The position numbers and the translations under genes are program-made. Below the pieces are notes generated by a model that searched no databases, was not told where the DNA came from, and saw nothing but the letters and a program-made list of their open reading frames with translations. Below are positions 1 to 5,649 of a stretch of 5,948 bases of DNA, piece after piece. Origin of the DNA: an uncultured Roseateles sp. (lineage in GTDB: Bacteria; Pseudomonadota; Gammaproteobacteria; Burkholderiales; Burkholderiaceae); contig CAMLKW010000253.1 in assembly GCA_946480605.1 (NCBI GenBank), positions 1-5,948 of the forward strand, given 5' to 3'. Positions within the stretch are counted from its first letter, which is position 1. Each line of letters begins with the position of its first letter.

Positions 1-37
1 CCACGCTGAGGCGCTCCAAACTCTCTTTGCTTTCCAC
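1..37 (-). CDS. Start of an unidentified leftward gene (partial, cut by window edge)
   Basis: On the minus strand a GTG at 37-35 follows a strong Shine-Dalgarno sequence (AAAGGAGA, core GGAG at 47-44) with six bases between. It opens twelve in-frame codons reading MESKESLERLSV before the window ends. The ribosome binding site is the main argument; twelve residues are too few to assign a family. It points the same way as the LytTR gene, whose stop lies about 140 bases upstream of this start, so the two could share a transcript. It could also be chance, because only the start is visible. Confidence 0.4.
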   Translation of the reverse strand, partial: MESKESLERLSV

Positions 38-163
38 TGAAATCTCCTTTCGGCCGACGCCAATCAAGGAGATCGTTGTATCGGCGCACTGGCCGACGGC
101 GTTGCGGTTTGTGATGACCGCACGCCGGGTGGGACGAGTGGAAGGTGAGGCGCGCCCAGGTAG

Positions 164-175
164 GGCCGAACGGCC
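164..175 (-). terminator. Short GC hairpin after the LytTR gene, weak terminator candidate
   Basis: Immediately downstream of the LytTR stop codon, the bases ggccg-aa-cggcc form a perfect inverted repeat with 5-bp arms. No run of T follows on the minus strand, so it lacks the second half of an intrinsic terminator. It may only be a chance GC palindrome or an mRNA 3' end-stabilising hairpin. Confidence 0.25.
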
Positions 176-177
176 TG

Positions 178-1029
178 CTATTGAGCCTGGGCCTCTTCGC
201 TGACCTGGGGCAGCAGCGCGAACCGCCGCTTCAACAGCACGTGGTAGGTCTTGCTCAGCTTGACGGACTGGCCGCCCTTCAGGTCCACCGTGCCGCCACC
301 ATTCGCGCTGGTTCTGATTCGCTCGACGGCCTGGATGCGGACGATGTGGGAGCGGTGGGTCCGCACGAACAGCGATGCCGGCACGGATTCCTCGATCTGC
401 CTCAACGTCGCGCGGAGCAGATACGCATCGCGCCCGGCCATGATGTCCACATAGTTTCCTGCGGCGCTGAAACAGTCGATCTGACCGATTTCCAGCAAAC
501 ATTCATCGACGCCCTTGCTGACGCGCAAGGTGGTGATTTGCGGTGCTGCCAGAACATCAGCTTGGTCGGCGGGCGGCGCTTGGGTACTCCCGGCCACTTC
601 TTTCCTGCGCAAGAAAATCTGCCAAGCAAACAGAACGAGGATCGACGCCACCAGATACCGGGGGAAGAAATAGACGATCCGTTCGGCCAGGCCGTTGTCA
701 TGCGCGCCAAGGTCCAGGCCGAGCCGGTAGGCCAGCGACAGAACCACGGCGCCACTTGCAATGGCCGCGTAGTACAGCGGCGCACGCTGGCGAGAGCCCG
801 CTCGGTCAAACGCCGCAAACATCATCGGCGTCAACGCCCACCAGGCACCCCACTCGACCATTGCCCAGCGCAGGGATGCCATCAGGTCGATGGACGAGTT
901 GTAGAGAACGAAGACCTGATGAGCCAGGCAATAGACCGTCGCACAGGAGAGGTAGACGCTCCAGCCGACCGATGAAAGCAGCATGGCCTTGCCGAACTGG
1001 CGTGTGGGTGGAAGTGTCAGATGCGGCAC
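178..1029 (-). CDS. Membrane-anchored LytTR-family DNA-binding regulator
   Basis: A 283-residue protein. The N-terminal half has four likely membrane helices (about residues 15-40, 55-74, 84-106, 118-140), ending at a positive RRK cluster that should face the cytoplasm. A linker (about 145-163) leads to a C-terminal LytTR domain (about 165-270), recognised from its typical blocks: IDCFSAAGNYVDI, then LFVRTHRSHIVRI, then VKLSKTYHVLLKRRF. LytTR domains bind DNA through beta strands and usually act as transcription regulators. Here there is no receiver domain, so the membrane part presumably senses or localises; the signal and targets cannot be read from the sequence. The start is GTG, supported by GGAG at 1039-1036 with six bases between. 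It lies 32 bases after ccdB on the same strand and may be cotranscribed with it. It is a single-component relative of the LytR/AlgR response regulators rather than part of a visible two-component pair. Confidence 0.9.
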   Translation of the reverse strand: MPHLTLPPTRQFGKAMLLSSVGWSVYLSCATVYCLAHQVFVLYNSSIDLMASLRWAMVEWGAWWALTPMMFAAFDRAGSRQRAPLYYAAIASGAVVLSLAYRLGLDLGAHDNGLAERIVYFFPRYLVASILVLFAWQIFLRRKEVAGSTQAPPADQADVLAAPQITTLRVSKGVDECLLEIGQIDCFSAAGNYVDIMAGRDAYLLRATLRQIEESVPASLFVRTHRSHIVRIQAVERIRTSANGGGTVDLKGGQSVKLSKTYHVLLKRRFALLPQVSEEAQAQ

Positions 1030-1061
1030 CGGGTTCTCCGCCGGAGTGGGTGGCTATGTGC

Positions 1062-1376
1062 TTAGGACGCACCGAAAAGCGTGTCCAGCGCGGTCGTGAT
1101 GTCGTCCTGCGCTGAACGCAGGTTGGTCAGCGGGCGCTTGAGCAGGTTCAGCGGCACGGCGCCCATGGCGGCCGTGTCCAGCACGACTGCCTCGTCGGCC
1201 ACGCGCACCAGCGGATTCAACCGATCCGCACGTGCACCGAAGTAGGCCTCGCTGCGCAGTGGGATCACCCCGCGCGTTGCCAGGCCGTCGATGTAGTCGT
1301 TCTGAACATCCAGCAGCAAGGGCGTCGTCTTGCGCTCGCGCACGCTCGGGTTGGCGTAGACGTCAAAACGCGGCAT
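1062..1376 (-). CDS. ccdB: CcdB-family toxin (predicted DNA gyrase poison)
   Basis: A 104-residue protein, close to the 101 residues of F-plasmid CcdB and alignable along its whole length: FDVYANPS at the N-terminus, LLLDVQNDYID at 20-30, GVIPL at 36-40, and the AMGAVPLNLL segment at 70-79. Characterised CcdB proteins trap DNA gyrase on DNA and cause breaks unless CcdA removes them. In F-plasmid CcdB the C-terminal Trp-Gly-Ile is needed for poisoning. Here the C-terminus is LFGAS, with no tryptophan, so activity or target could differ. The ATG overlaps the ccdA stop by one base (TGATG), and AAGGA at 1387-1383 lies six bases upstream inside ccdA, which fits translational coupling. The reading frame is intact. 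The family call is firm; toxicity is not shown by the sequence. Confidence 0.87.
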   Translation of the reverse strand: MPRFDVYANPSVRERKTTPLLLDVQNDYIDGLATRGVIPLRSEAYFGARADRLNPLVRVADEAVVLDTAAMGAVPLNLLKRPLTNLRSAQDDITTALDTLFGAS

Positions 1377-1627
1377 CAGTCTTCCTTGGCGAAGCTGCGG
1401 AACTGGGCCAGCGGCAGCCCTTCACGTTCGATGCGGGCGTTGTAGTCCTGGATGGCCTGCCGGTTCTGGTCGTTCCAGCGTTCCCAATAGCGCTTCTCCA
1501 CCTCCGCCGCCAGCAGCGCGTCAACCGTGGCGGAGACGTTCATGCCGAGTTCCTTGGCCATGTCCAGCACCTTGCTGTTCAGGCTGAGATTGGCTGCGCG
1601 TTTGGGGGCGTCGGCGATTCTGGGCAT
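1376..1627 (-). CDS. ccdA: CcdA-family antitoxin
   Basis: An 83-residue protein. The N-terminal part (about 1-45) looks like the ribbon-helix-helix DNA-binding and dimer domain of CcdA (AANLSLNSKVLDMAKELGMNVSATVDALL). The C-terminal part (about 46-83) carries the toxin-binding region with the family's characteristic run RQAIQDYNARIEREGLPL. CcdA neutralises CcdB and, with it, represses its own operon. I chose the ATG at 1627 because GGAG lies seven bases upstream (1638-1635) and because the family homology begins there; an upstream in-frame ATG at 1660 would add eleven unconserved residues and has no comparable ribosome site. The gene starts 85 bases after the phoX stop on the same strand and overlaps ccdB by one base. 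Confidence 0.9.
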   Translation of the reverse strand: MPRIADAPKRAANLSLNSKVLDMAKELGMNVSATVDALLAAEVEKRYWERWNDQNRQAIQDYNARIEREGLPLAQFRSFAKED

Positions 1628-1642
1628 GGCCAGGCTCCATGG

Positions 1643-1660
1643 ATGATGCGCACGAATCAT
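1643..1660. promoter_or_regulatory. Possible ccdAB operator (imperfectly supported inverted repeat)
   Basis: Between phoX and ccdA, ATGAT at 1643-1647 and ATCAT at 1656-1660 form a 5-bp inverted repeat with an 8-base spacer. The hexamer atgcgc also occurs twice in direct orientation (1646-1651 and 1659-1664). Ribbon-helix-helix antitoxins such as CcdA usually bind repeats of this sort just upstream of their operon. No convincing -35/-10 pair was seen, so this is a location-based guess. Confidence 0.25.
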
Positions 1661-1712
1661 GCGCTTGTGACTGCCCTCGATGGTCGCCTGGTCGATGCCA
1701 CCGTGAGTTTTT

Positions 1713-3074
1713 CTAGAACGGCCCGCTGATCGCCACCGTGAAGCCGGGCCGGTAGACGTTGGCGAACAAGGTCTTGCCGTCGGCGCTGAAGCAGGTGCCG
1801 GCCCATTCGGCGCCGCGGAAATCGCCCTTCAGGTTGGGCAACTTCTCCAGCTCGCCGCCGGCCAGCTGCACGTTGTTGCGCGCCAGCTCGAACAGGCCGT
1901 CCAGCCCGCCCTCGCGGCGCAGGCCGTACAGGCGCTGCACCGGCTGCTTGCTGTCCTCGCACACGACGATCAGGCCGCTGCGCGGATGCAGGCAGAGGTT
2001 GTCGGGGTAGTCGAACGCACTGGCCCCCGGCGACTCGACGAACAGCTCCAGCCGTTGCTGGCTGGGCACGAAGCGCCAGACCTGGCCTGCTTTTGCATCG
2101 CCGCCGTCGGTGCTGGTGAAGAAGATCTCGTCGCGCCCCGCATGCAGGCCCTCCAGCCGCGTGAACAGGCTGCCGCCTTGAGCGCGGCCCTGGTTCAGCA
2201 CGCCGTTGTGGCCGTTGTCGCCCACGCCGTCGGCCGGGCGCTCGATGTCCACCCAGTCCACGTCGAAGCGCTGGCCCGGCTTCAGGCCGGTGCGCAGGTC
2301 GGCGGCCTTGCGGGCGCGCAGCATCTGCAGGCGCCCGCCGGCCGCCAGGTTGCCCTTCTTCGCCGGCAGCAGGCGGTAGAAGCCGGCCGGCTGCGCGTCT
2401 TCGGTCAGGTAGACGGTGCCGTCCACGTCCACCAGCGCGGCCTCGTGCTTGAACTGGCCCAGCGCCGTCAGCGCCTGCGCCTTGGAGGCGCCATCGGCCG
2501 GCACCTCGAACACGAAGCCATGCGGCTTCTCCAGCTTGAACGGCTGGCCGCGCAGCTGGCCCGTGTGCCCGGCCGGCGTGACGATCTCCTCGCACGACAG
2601 CCAGCTGCCCCAGGGCGTGGTGCCGCCGGCGCAGTTCACCAGCGTGCCGGACAGCGAGCCGCGCATCTCCAGCAACTTGCCCGCCGCGCGGTCGTAGCGC
2701 AGCGTCACCGTGCCGCCGTCGCAACCGGCGTCGTAGTGGCTGGCCGCCGGCCCGAAGCCACCGCCCACGCCCAGGATCTCGTGGTTGCGTACCAGCGTGA
2801 AGGTCTCGCCTTCGGCCTTCACGATGCCCATGCCATCGGCGGCGCCCGGCACCACGCCGCCATTCGCCAGCGGCTCGCCGGCCCAGCCAAAGCTGCGGTA
2901 GCTGAAGCCCTCGGGCAGCATCAGCAGCGGCAGGCCCGTGGCCTCGTCGGCCACCGGCCGCAGCGGGCCGTAGCCGGCCGCCGGGCGGCCTTGCTGGCGC
3001 GTCTGGGCGCTGGTGGTGAAGGCACTGGCCAGGGGGCTCAGCGCGAGGGCTTGGAGCAGGGGGCGGCGTTGCAT
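1713..3074 (-). CDS. PhoX/DUF839-family exported protein, phosphatase-like
   Basis: A 453-residue protein of the PhoX (DUF839) family. Well-studied PhoX enzymes are Tat-exported periplasmic alkaline phosphatases with an iron-calcium centre; many shorter homologues such as this one are uncharacterised, so phosphatase activity is inferred. Visible family features: a short Tat-like leader (RR at 3-4, hydrophobic stretch 6-19, possible cleavage after the TSA at 21-23); LPEGFSYRSFG at 54-63; DGMG at 80-83; RNHE at 96-99; NCAGGTTPWGSWLSCEE at 147-163, holding two cysteines and the CEE block; HGFVFE at 185-190; YLTEDA at 222-227; FDYPDNL at 354-360; VVCEDS at 370-375; and a C-terminal ISGPF typical of this group. 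The carboxylates E225 and E373 and a cysteine of the NC or SCEE block are the likely metal ligands. No good Shine-Dalgarno sequence precedes the ATG, whose 5' flank is a degraded parDE copy. The next gene on this strand is ccdA. Confidence 0.85.
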   Translation of the reverse strand: MQRRPLLQALALSPLASAFTTSAQTRQQGRPAAGYGPLRPVADEATGLPLLMLPEGFSYRSFGWAGEPLANGGVVPGAADGMGIVKAEGETFTLVRNHEILGVGGGFGPAASHYDAGCDGGTVTLRYDRAAGKLLEMRGSLSGTLVNCAGGTTPWGSWLSCEEIVTPAGHTGQLRGQPFKLEKPHGFVFEVPADGASKAQALTALGQFKHEAALVDVDGTVYLTEDAQPAGFYRLLPAKKGNLAAGGRLQMLRARKAADLRTGLKPGQRFDVDWVDIERPADGVGDNGHNGVLNQGRAQGGSLFTRLEGLHAGRDEIFFTSTDGGDAKAGQVWRFVPSQQRLELFVESPGASAFDYPDNLCLHPRSGLIVVCEDSKQPVQRLYGLRREGGLDGLFELARNNVQLAGGELEKLPNLKGDFRGAEWAGTCFSADGKTLFANVYRPGFTVAISGPF

Positions 3075-3084
3075 GGGGGGAGTA

Positions 3085-3126
3085 TCACCGTGAGGCCGTG
3101 AGAGGTGCCCACCGGGCGCGTGTCAT
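3085..3126 (-). pseudogene. Remnant of a parE toxin start
   Basis: Following the dead parD copy, an ATG at 3126-3124 overlaps the old parD stop exactly as in the intact pair (TGATG). It opens a reading frame of thirteen residues, MTRARWAPLTASR, then a stop at about 3087-3085. This resembles the start of the intact ParE, MARITRRPLAEAD, at M1, R3, P8 and L9. The rest of the toxin is absent because phoX begins at 3074. The similarity is short and weak by itself; its position after the parD remnant and the conserved overlap make it credible. Confidence 0.5.
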
Positions 3127-3285
3127 CAGGCGGCAGTCGCGCAGGCCGCCCGCCCACTTGCTTCACGGCTGCGGCATCCAGGGGGCATTGGCGCCGCAGC
3201 CCAGACCTTGGCGCAACGGGCGGCCCGGCTTGGCCCGCCGAATCCCGTCCGGCTTGTCCATCCATCGCATGGCTCTGCTTTGCGT
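3126..3285 (-). pseudogene. Degraded parD antitoxin copy upstream of phoX
   Basis: This stretch aligns with the 3' part of the intact parD at 5040-5306. Exact matches include sixteen bases at 3159-3174 against 5083-5098 (encoding AAVKQ and its surroundings) and eleven bases at 3124-3134 against 5038-5048 covering the parD stop and parE start. Further patches match around the segment encoding LMDEQDRLRQAK (near 3210-3260). After the AVKQ codons a deletion of about ten bases shifts the frame, and another gap lies in the middle, so no functional ParD can be made. The N-terminal ribbon-helix-helix region is not recognisable. It fills most of the gap between the divergent phoX and HD-GYP genes, so the phoX promoter must lie in or beyond this scar. 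Confidence 0.75.
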
Positions 3286-3386
3286 GACAGGGTCACGGCT
3301 TCTTGACGCGGCCTGCGCCCGCCGACACCGGTGACGACTCGACGCATGCGGTAGAAACTCGTGACCCCTGGCAACACCAAATCGCC

Positions 3387-4640
3387 ATGAGCGACGACGC
3401 CTATATCTCGCCCGTGCAGCTGACCATCGGCCTGCATGTGCACCTGGACCTGCCCTGGACCCAGCACCCGTTCACGTTCTCCAGCTTCAAGATCAAGAGC
3501 CTGGAGCAGGTCATGACGCTGCAGTCGCTGGGCCTGGAGCGCATCCGCTACTCGCGGGCCAAGAGCGACGGCGAGCCGCTGGCGCTGCCGGCCGAGTCGC
3601 CGCCGATGCCGCCGCCGCTGTCGGTGGAGAGCGACGCGGCCTACGCGGCCAAGCGGGCGCGCATCGAGCGGCTGCTGGCGCAGCAGCAGCGCGCGGCGGC
3701 CTGCGAGCGCGAGTTCCTGTCGGCGGCGCGGGCGCTGAAGGCGATGACGCAGAACGTGTTCGCGCGACCCGACCAGGCGCGCGAGGAAGGCATGGCGCTG
3801 ATCAAGACCATGGCCGACTCCATGCTGACCGACGCCGACGTCGCCATCAACCTGATGAAGGACAAGATCGGCGGCGAGGAGACCTACCACCACGCCCTCA
3901 ACGTCACGCTGCTGGCCATGATGCTGGCCAAGGAGCTGAAGGCGCCGCCCGAGGCCATCCGCGTGATGGGCATGGGCGCGCTCTTCCACGACATCGGCAA
4001 GCTGGAACTGCCCGACTCGCTGGTGCGCAAGACCGAGGCGCTGAGCAAGCCCGAGCGCAGCCTGTACCAGCAGCACTGCGCCTACGGCATCGACATCGCG
4101 GCCAAGCTGGGCTTGTCCGCCGAAGCCTCGGCCATCATTGCCCAGCATCACGAGTTCATGGACGGCACCGGCTACCCCAAGGGGCTGCAGGGCCAGGCCA
4201 TCTCGATGCTGGCGCGCATGGTGGGCCTGGTGAACGCCTACGACAACCTCTGCAACCCCAACCACATCTCCCAGGCGCTGACGCCGCATGAGGCGCTGTC
4301 GGTGCTGTTCGCGCAGCAGCGCTCGCGCTTCGACGCGACGGCGCTGTCCACCTTCGTGCGCTGCATGGGCGTCTACCCGCCGGGCACGCTGGTGGTGCTG
4401 TCCAACGACTCCATGGGCATCGTCACCTCGGTCAACAGCAGCCGGCCGCTCAAGCCCACGGTGCTGGTCTACGACGCCAACGTGCCCAAGGAGAGCGCGG
4501 TGCTGGTGGAGCTGGAGCAGGAGCCCGAACTCAGCATCGTCCGCACGCTCAAGCCGCAGCAGCTGCCCCAGCCCGTCTACGACTACCTGTCGCCGCGCAA
4601 GCGGCAGGCGTATTACTTCGACGCGCCGCAGGGGCGTTAG
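3387..4640 (+). CDS. DUF3391 and HD-GYP protein, predicted c-di-GMP phosphodiesterase
   Basis: A 417-residue protein counted from the ATG at 3387. Residues about 1-100 match the DUF3391 domain that often precedes HD-GYP (YISPVQLTIGLHVHLDLPWTQHPF near the start). Residues about 155-320 form the HD-GYP domain. Expected ligands and signature residues are present: E165 and H169 (EETYHHALN), H201-D202 with K205 (HDIGK), H230 (YQQH), H254-H255 followed by DGTGYP at 259-264 (the GYP motif), and D286 (NAYD). HD-GYP enzymes hydrolyse cyclic-di-GMP to pGpG or GMP and so affect motility and biofilm; this one has no membrane helix and should be cytoplasmic. The C-terminal about 90 residues (YPPGTLVVLSND and onward) are common in this subgroup. 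An in-frame TTG at 3303 would add 28 residues, but the domain homology starts at the chosen ATG. No clear Shine-Dalgarno sequence was seen. It is transcribed away from phoX and towards parE. Confidence 0.92.
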   Translation: MSDDAYISPVQLTIGLHVHLDLPWTQHPFTFSSFKIKSLEQVMTLQSLGLERIRYSRAKSDGEPLALPAESPPMPPPLSVESDAAYAAKRARIERLLAQQQRAAACEREFLSAARALKAMTQNVFARPDQAREEGMALIKTMADSMLTDADVAINLMKDKIGGEETYHHALNVTLLAMMLAKELKAPPEAIRVMGMGALFHDIGKLELPDSLVRKTEALSKPERSLYQQHCAYGIDIAAKLGLSAEASAIIAQHHEFMDGTGYPKGLQGQAISMLARMVGLVNAYDNLCNPNHISQALTPHEALSVLFAQQRSRFDATALSTFVRCMGVYPPGTLVVLSNDSMGIVTSVNSSRPLKPTVLVYDANVPKESAVLVELEQEPELSIVRTLKPQQLPQPVYDYLSPRKRQAYYFDAPQGR

Positions 4641-4675
4641 GGCGGGCGACACCGGCTCGCGCGTGCCGATCTGCC

Positions 4676-4702
4676 CCGGCATGCCTTGCTTCGTCGTGCC
4701 GG
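4676..4702. terminator. Hairpin between convergent HD-GYP and parE genes, weak terminator candidate
   Basis: The 106 bases between the two convergent stop codons contain ccggcatg (4676-4683) and cgtgccgg (4695-4702), which can pair over eight positions with one wobble or mismatch and an 11-base loop. No T-run follows on either strand, so intrinsic termination is uncertain. Nothing else is recognisable in this gap. Confidence 0.3.
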
Positions 4703-4746
4703 CCAATATCCCCGCGCGGCGATGCGTTCGCTTTCTGCCGACTTGC

Positions 4747-5040
4747 CTACTGCCCGAACGTCGCGTCGATGTCGCGTGAGCCGTGCAACACGCGGACGAC
4801 GTCAATGCCATCCGCCAGCGGCTGGATGAAGACGACGTAGCGACCAAACGCGAAGCTGCGTAAGCCGGGCGCCAGTTCATCCCGCGGGCGTCCCATCATC
4901 GGCTGCGTTGCCCAGAGCGACAGCTTCTCGTCCAGCCTGTCCAGCCAGCGATCCGCTTCGGCGAGGCTGTCTTCAGCGATGTAGTCCCAGATGTCGAGGA
5001 TGTCCGCCTCGGCAAGCGGCCGGCGGGTGATGCGCGCCAT
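4747..5040 (-). CDS. parE: ParE/RelE-family toxin
   Basis: A 97-residue protein of the ParE toxin family, normal in length. It shows the family's N-terminal helical hairpin (RRPLAEADILDIWDYIAEDSLAEADRWLDRLDEKL, residues 6-40), the central P-x-M-G-R-P-R-D-E-L block (47-56), LRSFAFGRYVVFIQ (60-73) and the C-terminal VVRVLHGSRD (81-90). Studied ParE toxins inhibit DNA gyrase, whereas RelE relatives cleave mRNA; the pairing with a ParD-type antitoxin and the overall pattern favour ParE. Its ATG overlaps the parD stop by one base (TGATG), and no strong ribosome site precedes it, so translation probably depends on coupling to parD. It is convergent with the HD-GYP gene. A decayed copy of its first codons lies at about 3085-3126. 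Confidence 0.88.
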   Translation of the reverse strand: MARITRRPLAEADILDIWDYIAEDSLAEADRWLDRLDEKLSLWATQPMMGRPRDELAPGLRSFAFGRYVVFIQPLADGIDVVRVLHGSRDIDATFGQ

Positions 5041-5306
5041 CAGGCGGCTGGCGCCTTGGCCGCGCGCCGGGCGCGCGCCTTCTGCTTCACGGCTGCGGTA
5101 TCCCAGGGTTCGCTGGCGCCGCTGTCCACACCTTGCCGCACGGCGGCTCGCAGCTCGTCCAGCTTGGCCTGCCGCAGTCGGTCTTGCTCGTCCATCAGCC
5201 GCAACGCTTCGCGCACCACTTCGCTGGCCGACGAGTACATGCCCGAGTCCACCTTGGCGCGGACGAGTTCTTCGAGCTGCGGGGTGAGGTTGACGTTCAT
5301 GCCCAT
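5040..5306 (-). CDS. parD: ParD-family antitoxin (ribbon-helix-helix)
   Basis: An 88-residue protein. The N-terminal ribbon-helix-helix domain is almost textbook ParD: MNVNLTPQLEELVRAKVDSGMYSSASEVVREALRLMDEQD at about 3-42. The remaining C-terminal region (about 43-88, rich in K, R and A) should wrap and neutralise ParE. ParD normally binds its own promoter as a dimer and represses the operon. I chose the ATG at 5306 because AAGGA lies at 5319-5315, eight bases upstream; an ATG two codons further in (5300) is also possible, and longer versions running back to 5408 would cross the upstream palindrome. parE follows with a one-base overlap. Confidence 0.9.
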   Translation of the reverse strand: MGMNVNLTPQLEELVRAKVDSGMYSSASEVVREALRLMDEQDRLRQAKLDELRAAVRQGVDSGASEPWDTAAVKQKARARRAAKAPAA

Positions 5307-5348
5307 GGCGCTGATCCTTCGATAAAACGCTGCTGGGACTCTAGCGGA

Positions 5349-5367
5349 AATGTCAAAGATTGACATT
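5349..5367. promoter_or_regulatory. Perfect 19-bp palindrome upstream of parD, probable operator
   Basis: AATGTCAA, the spacer AGA, and TTGACATT form a perfect inverted repeat with 8-bp arms. It starts 43 bases upstream of the chosen parD ATG. Each arm contains TTGACA read outward on its own strand, a consensus -35 hexamer. No good -10 hexamer lies at the usual 16-18 bases from the minus-strand copy (5356-5351); the nearest AT-rich match, TTTTAT, is 23 bases away. The position and symmetry fit a binding site for the ParD dimer or ParD-ParE complex overlapping the promoter. That role is inferred from how ParD-type antitoxins usually work. Confidence 0.6.
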
Positions 5368-5433
5368 CTTAGCGTGTAGCGAGCTGCGCAGCTGCCGTTC
5401 GGCCACAAGGGGTGTCGATTGGGATGACCCTGG

Positions 5434-5461
5434 CGTTGGGGTTCGCAGGCTCACCCCAACG
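5434..5461. repeat. Perfect 9-bp inverted repeat beside the phoX fragment
   Basis: CGTTGGGGT (5434-5442) and ACCCCAACG (5453-5461) are exact reverse complements separated by ten bases. The structure ends 13 bases before the phoX-homologous fragment begins. Four T residues at 5470-5473 follow on the plus strand after an eight-base gap, so it could be a poor plus-strand terminator. It could equally be a protein-binding site or the trace of a small mobile element. No plus-strand gene ends here. Confidence 0.5.
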
Positions 5462-5474
5462 TACCGGGCTTTTG

Positions 5475-5649
5475 ACGATGCCCATGCCATCAGCCGCGCC
5501 CGGCATCACGCCTCCATTGACGAGCGCCTCACCGGCCCAGCCGAACCTGCGGTAGCGGAAGCCCTCGGGCAGCATCAGCAGCGGCAGGCCCGTGGCCTCG
5601 TCGGCCACCGGCCGTAGCGGGCCGTAGCCGGCGGCCGGGCGGCCTTGCT
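5475..5649 (-). pseudogene. Truncated phoX/DUF839 fragment, partial copy of the 5' region
   Basis: This 175-base stretch aligns without gaps to 2821-2995 of the complete phoX-family gene at a constant offset of 2654 bases. I count 14 mismatches (about 92% identity), with 57 consecutive identical bases corresponding to 2904-2960. It encodes residues 27 to about 85 of the protein, beginning QGRPAAGYGPLRPVADEATG and ending ADGMGIVK. About five amino-acid differences are seen (two S to R, P to A, A to V, V to M) and no stop. The signal peptide and everything after residue 86 are missing, so it cannot make a functional protein. Homology stops sharply at both ends. It probably comes from a divergent paralogue or orthologue rather than a very recent copy of the gene at 1713-3074. 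Confidence 0.9.

Noticed and set aside
145..975. A 276-codon plus-strand open frame antisense to the LytTR gene.
   Set aside because: The minus strand shows recognisable membrane helices and LytTR motifs; the plus-strand product resembles nothing known.
1986..3101. A 371-codon plus-strand open frame antisense to phoX.
   Set aside because: It is a high-GC shadow with A, Q, H and R repeats and no family motif, while the minus strand has the complete PhoX/DUF839 motif set.
3303..3386. A longer HD-GYP start at TTG 3303.
   Set aside because: The extra 28 residues are not like the family and the DUF3391 homology begins at the ATG at 3387.
3126..4880. A 584-codon minus-strand open frame antisense to the HD-GYP gene.
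   Set aside because: It is low-complexity, rich in H, Q, R, L and G, and mirrors a GC-rich gene with clear HD-GYP motifs on the plus strand; it also crosses the parE gene and the parD remnant.
5307..5408. A longer ParD start at 5408.
   Set aside because: The added residues would be encoded across the palindromic operator, and the ATG at 5306 has a well-placed AAGGA.
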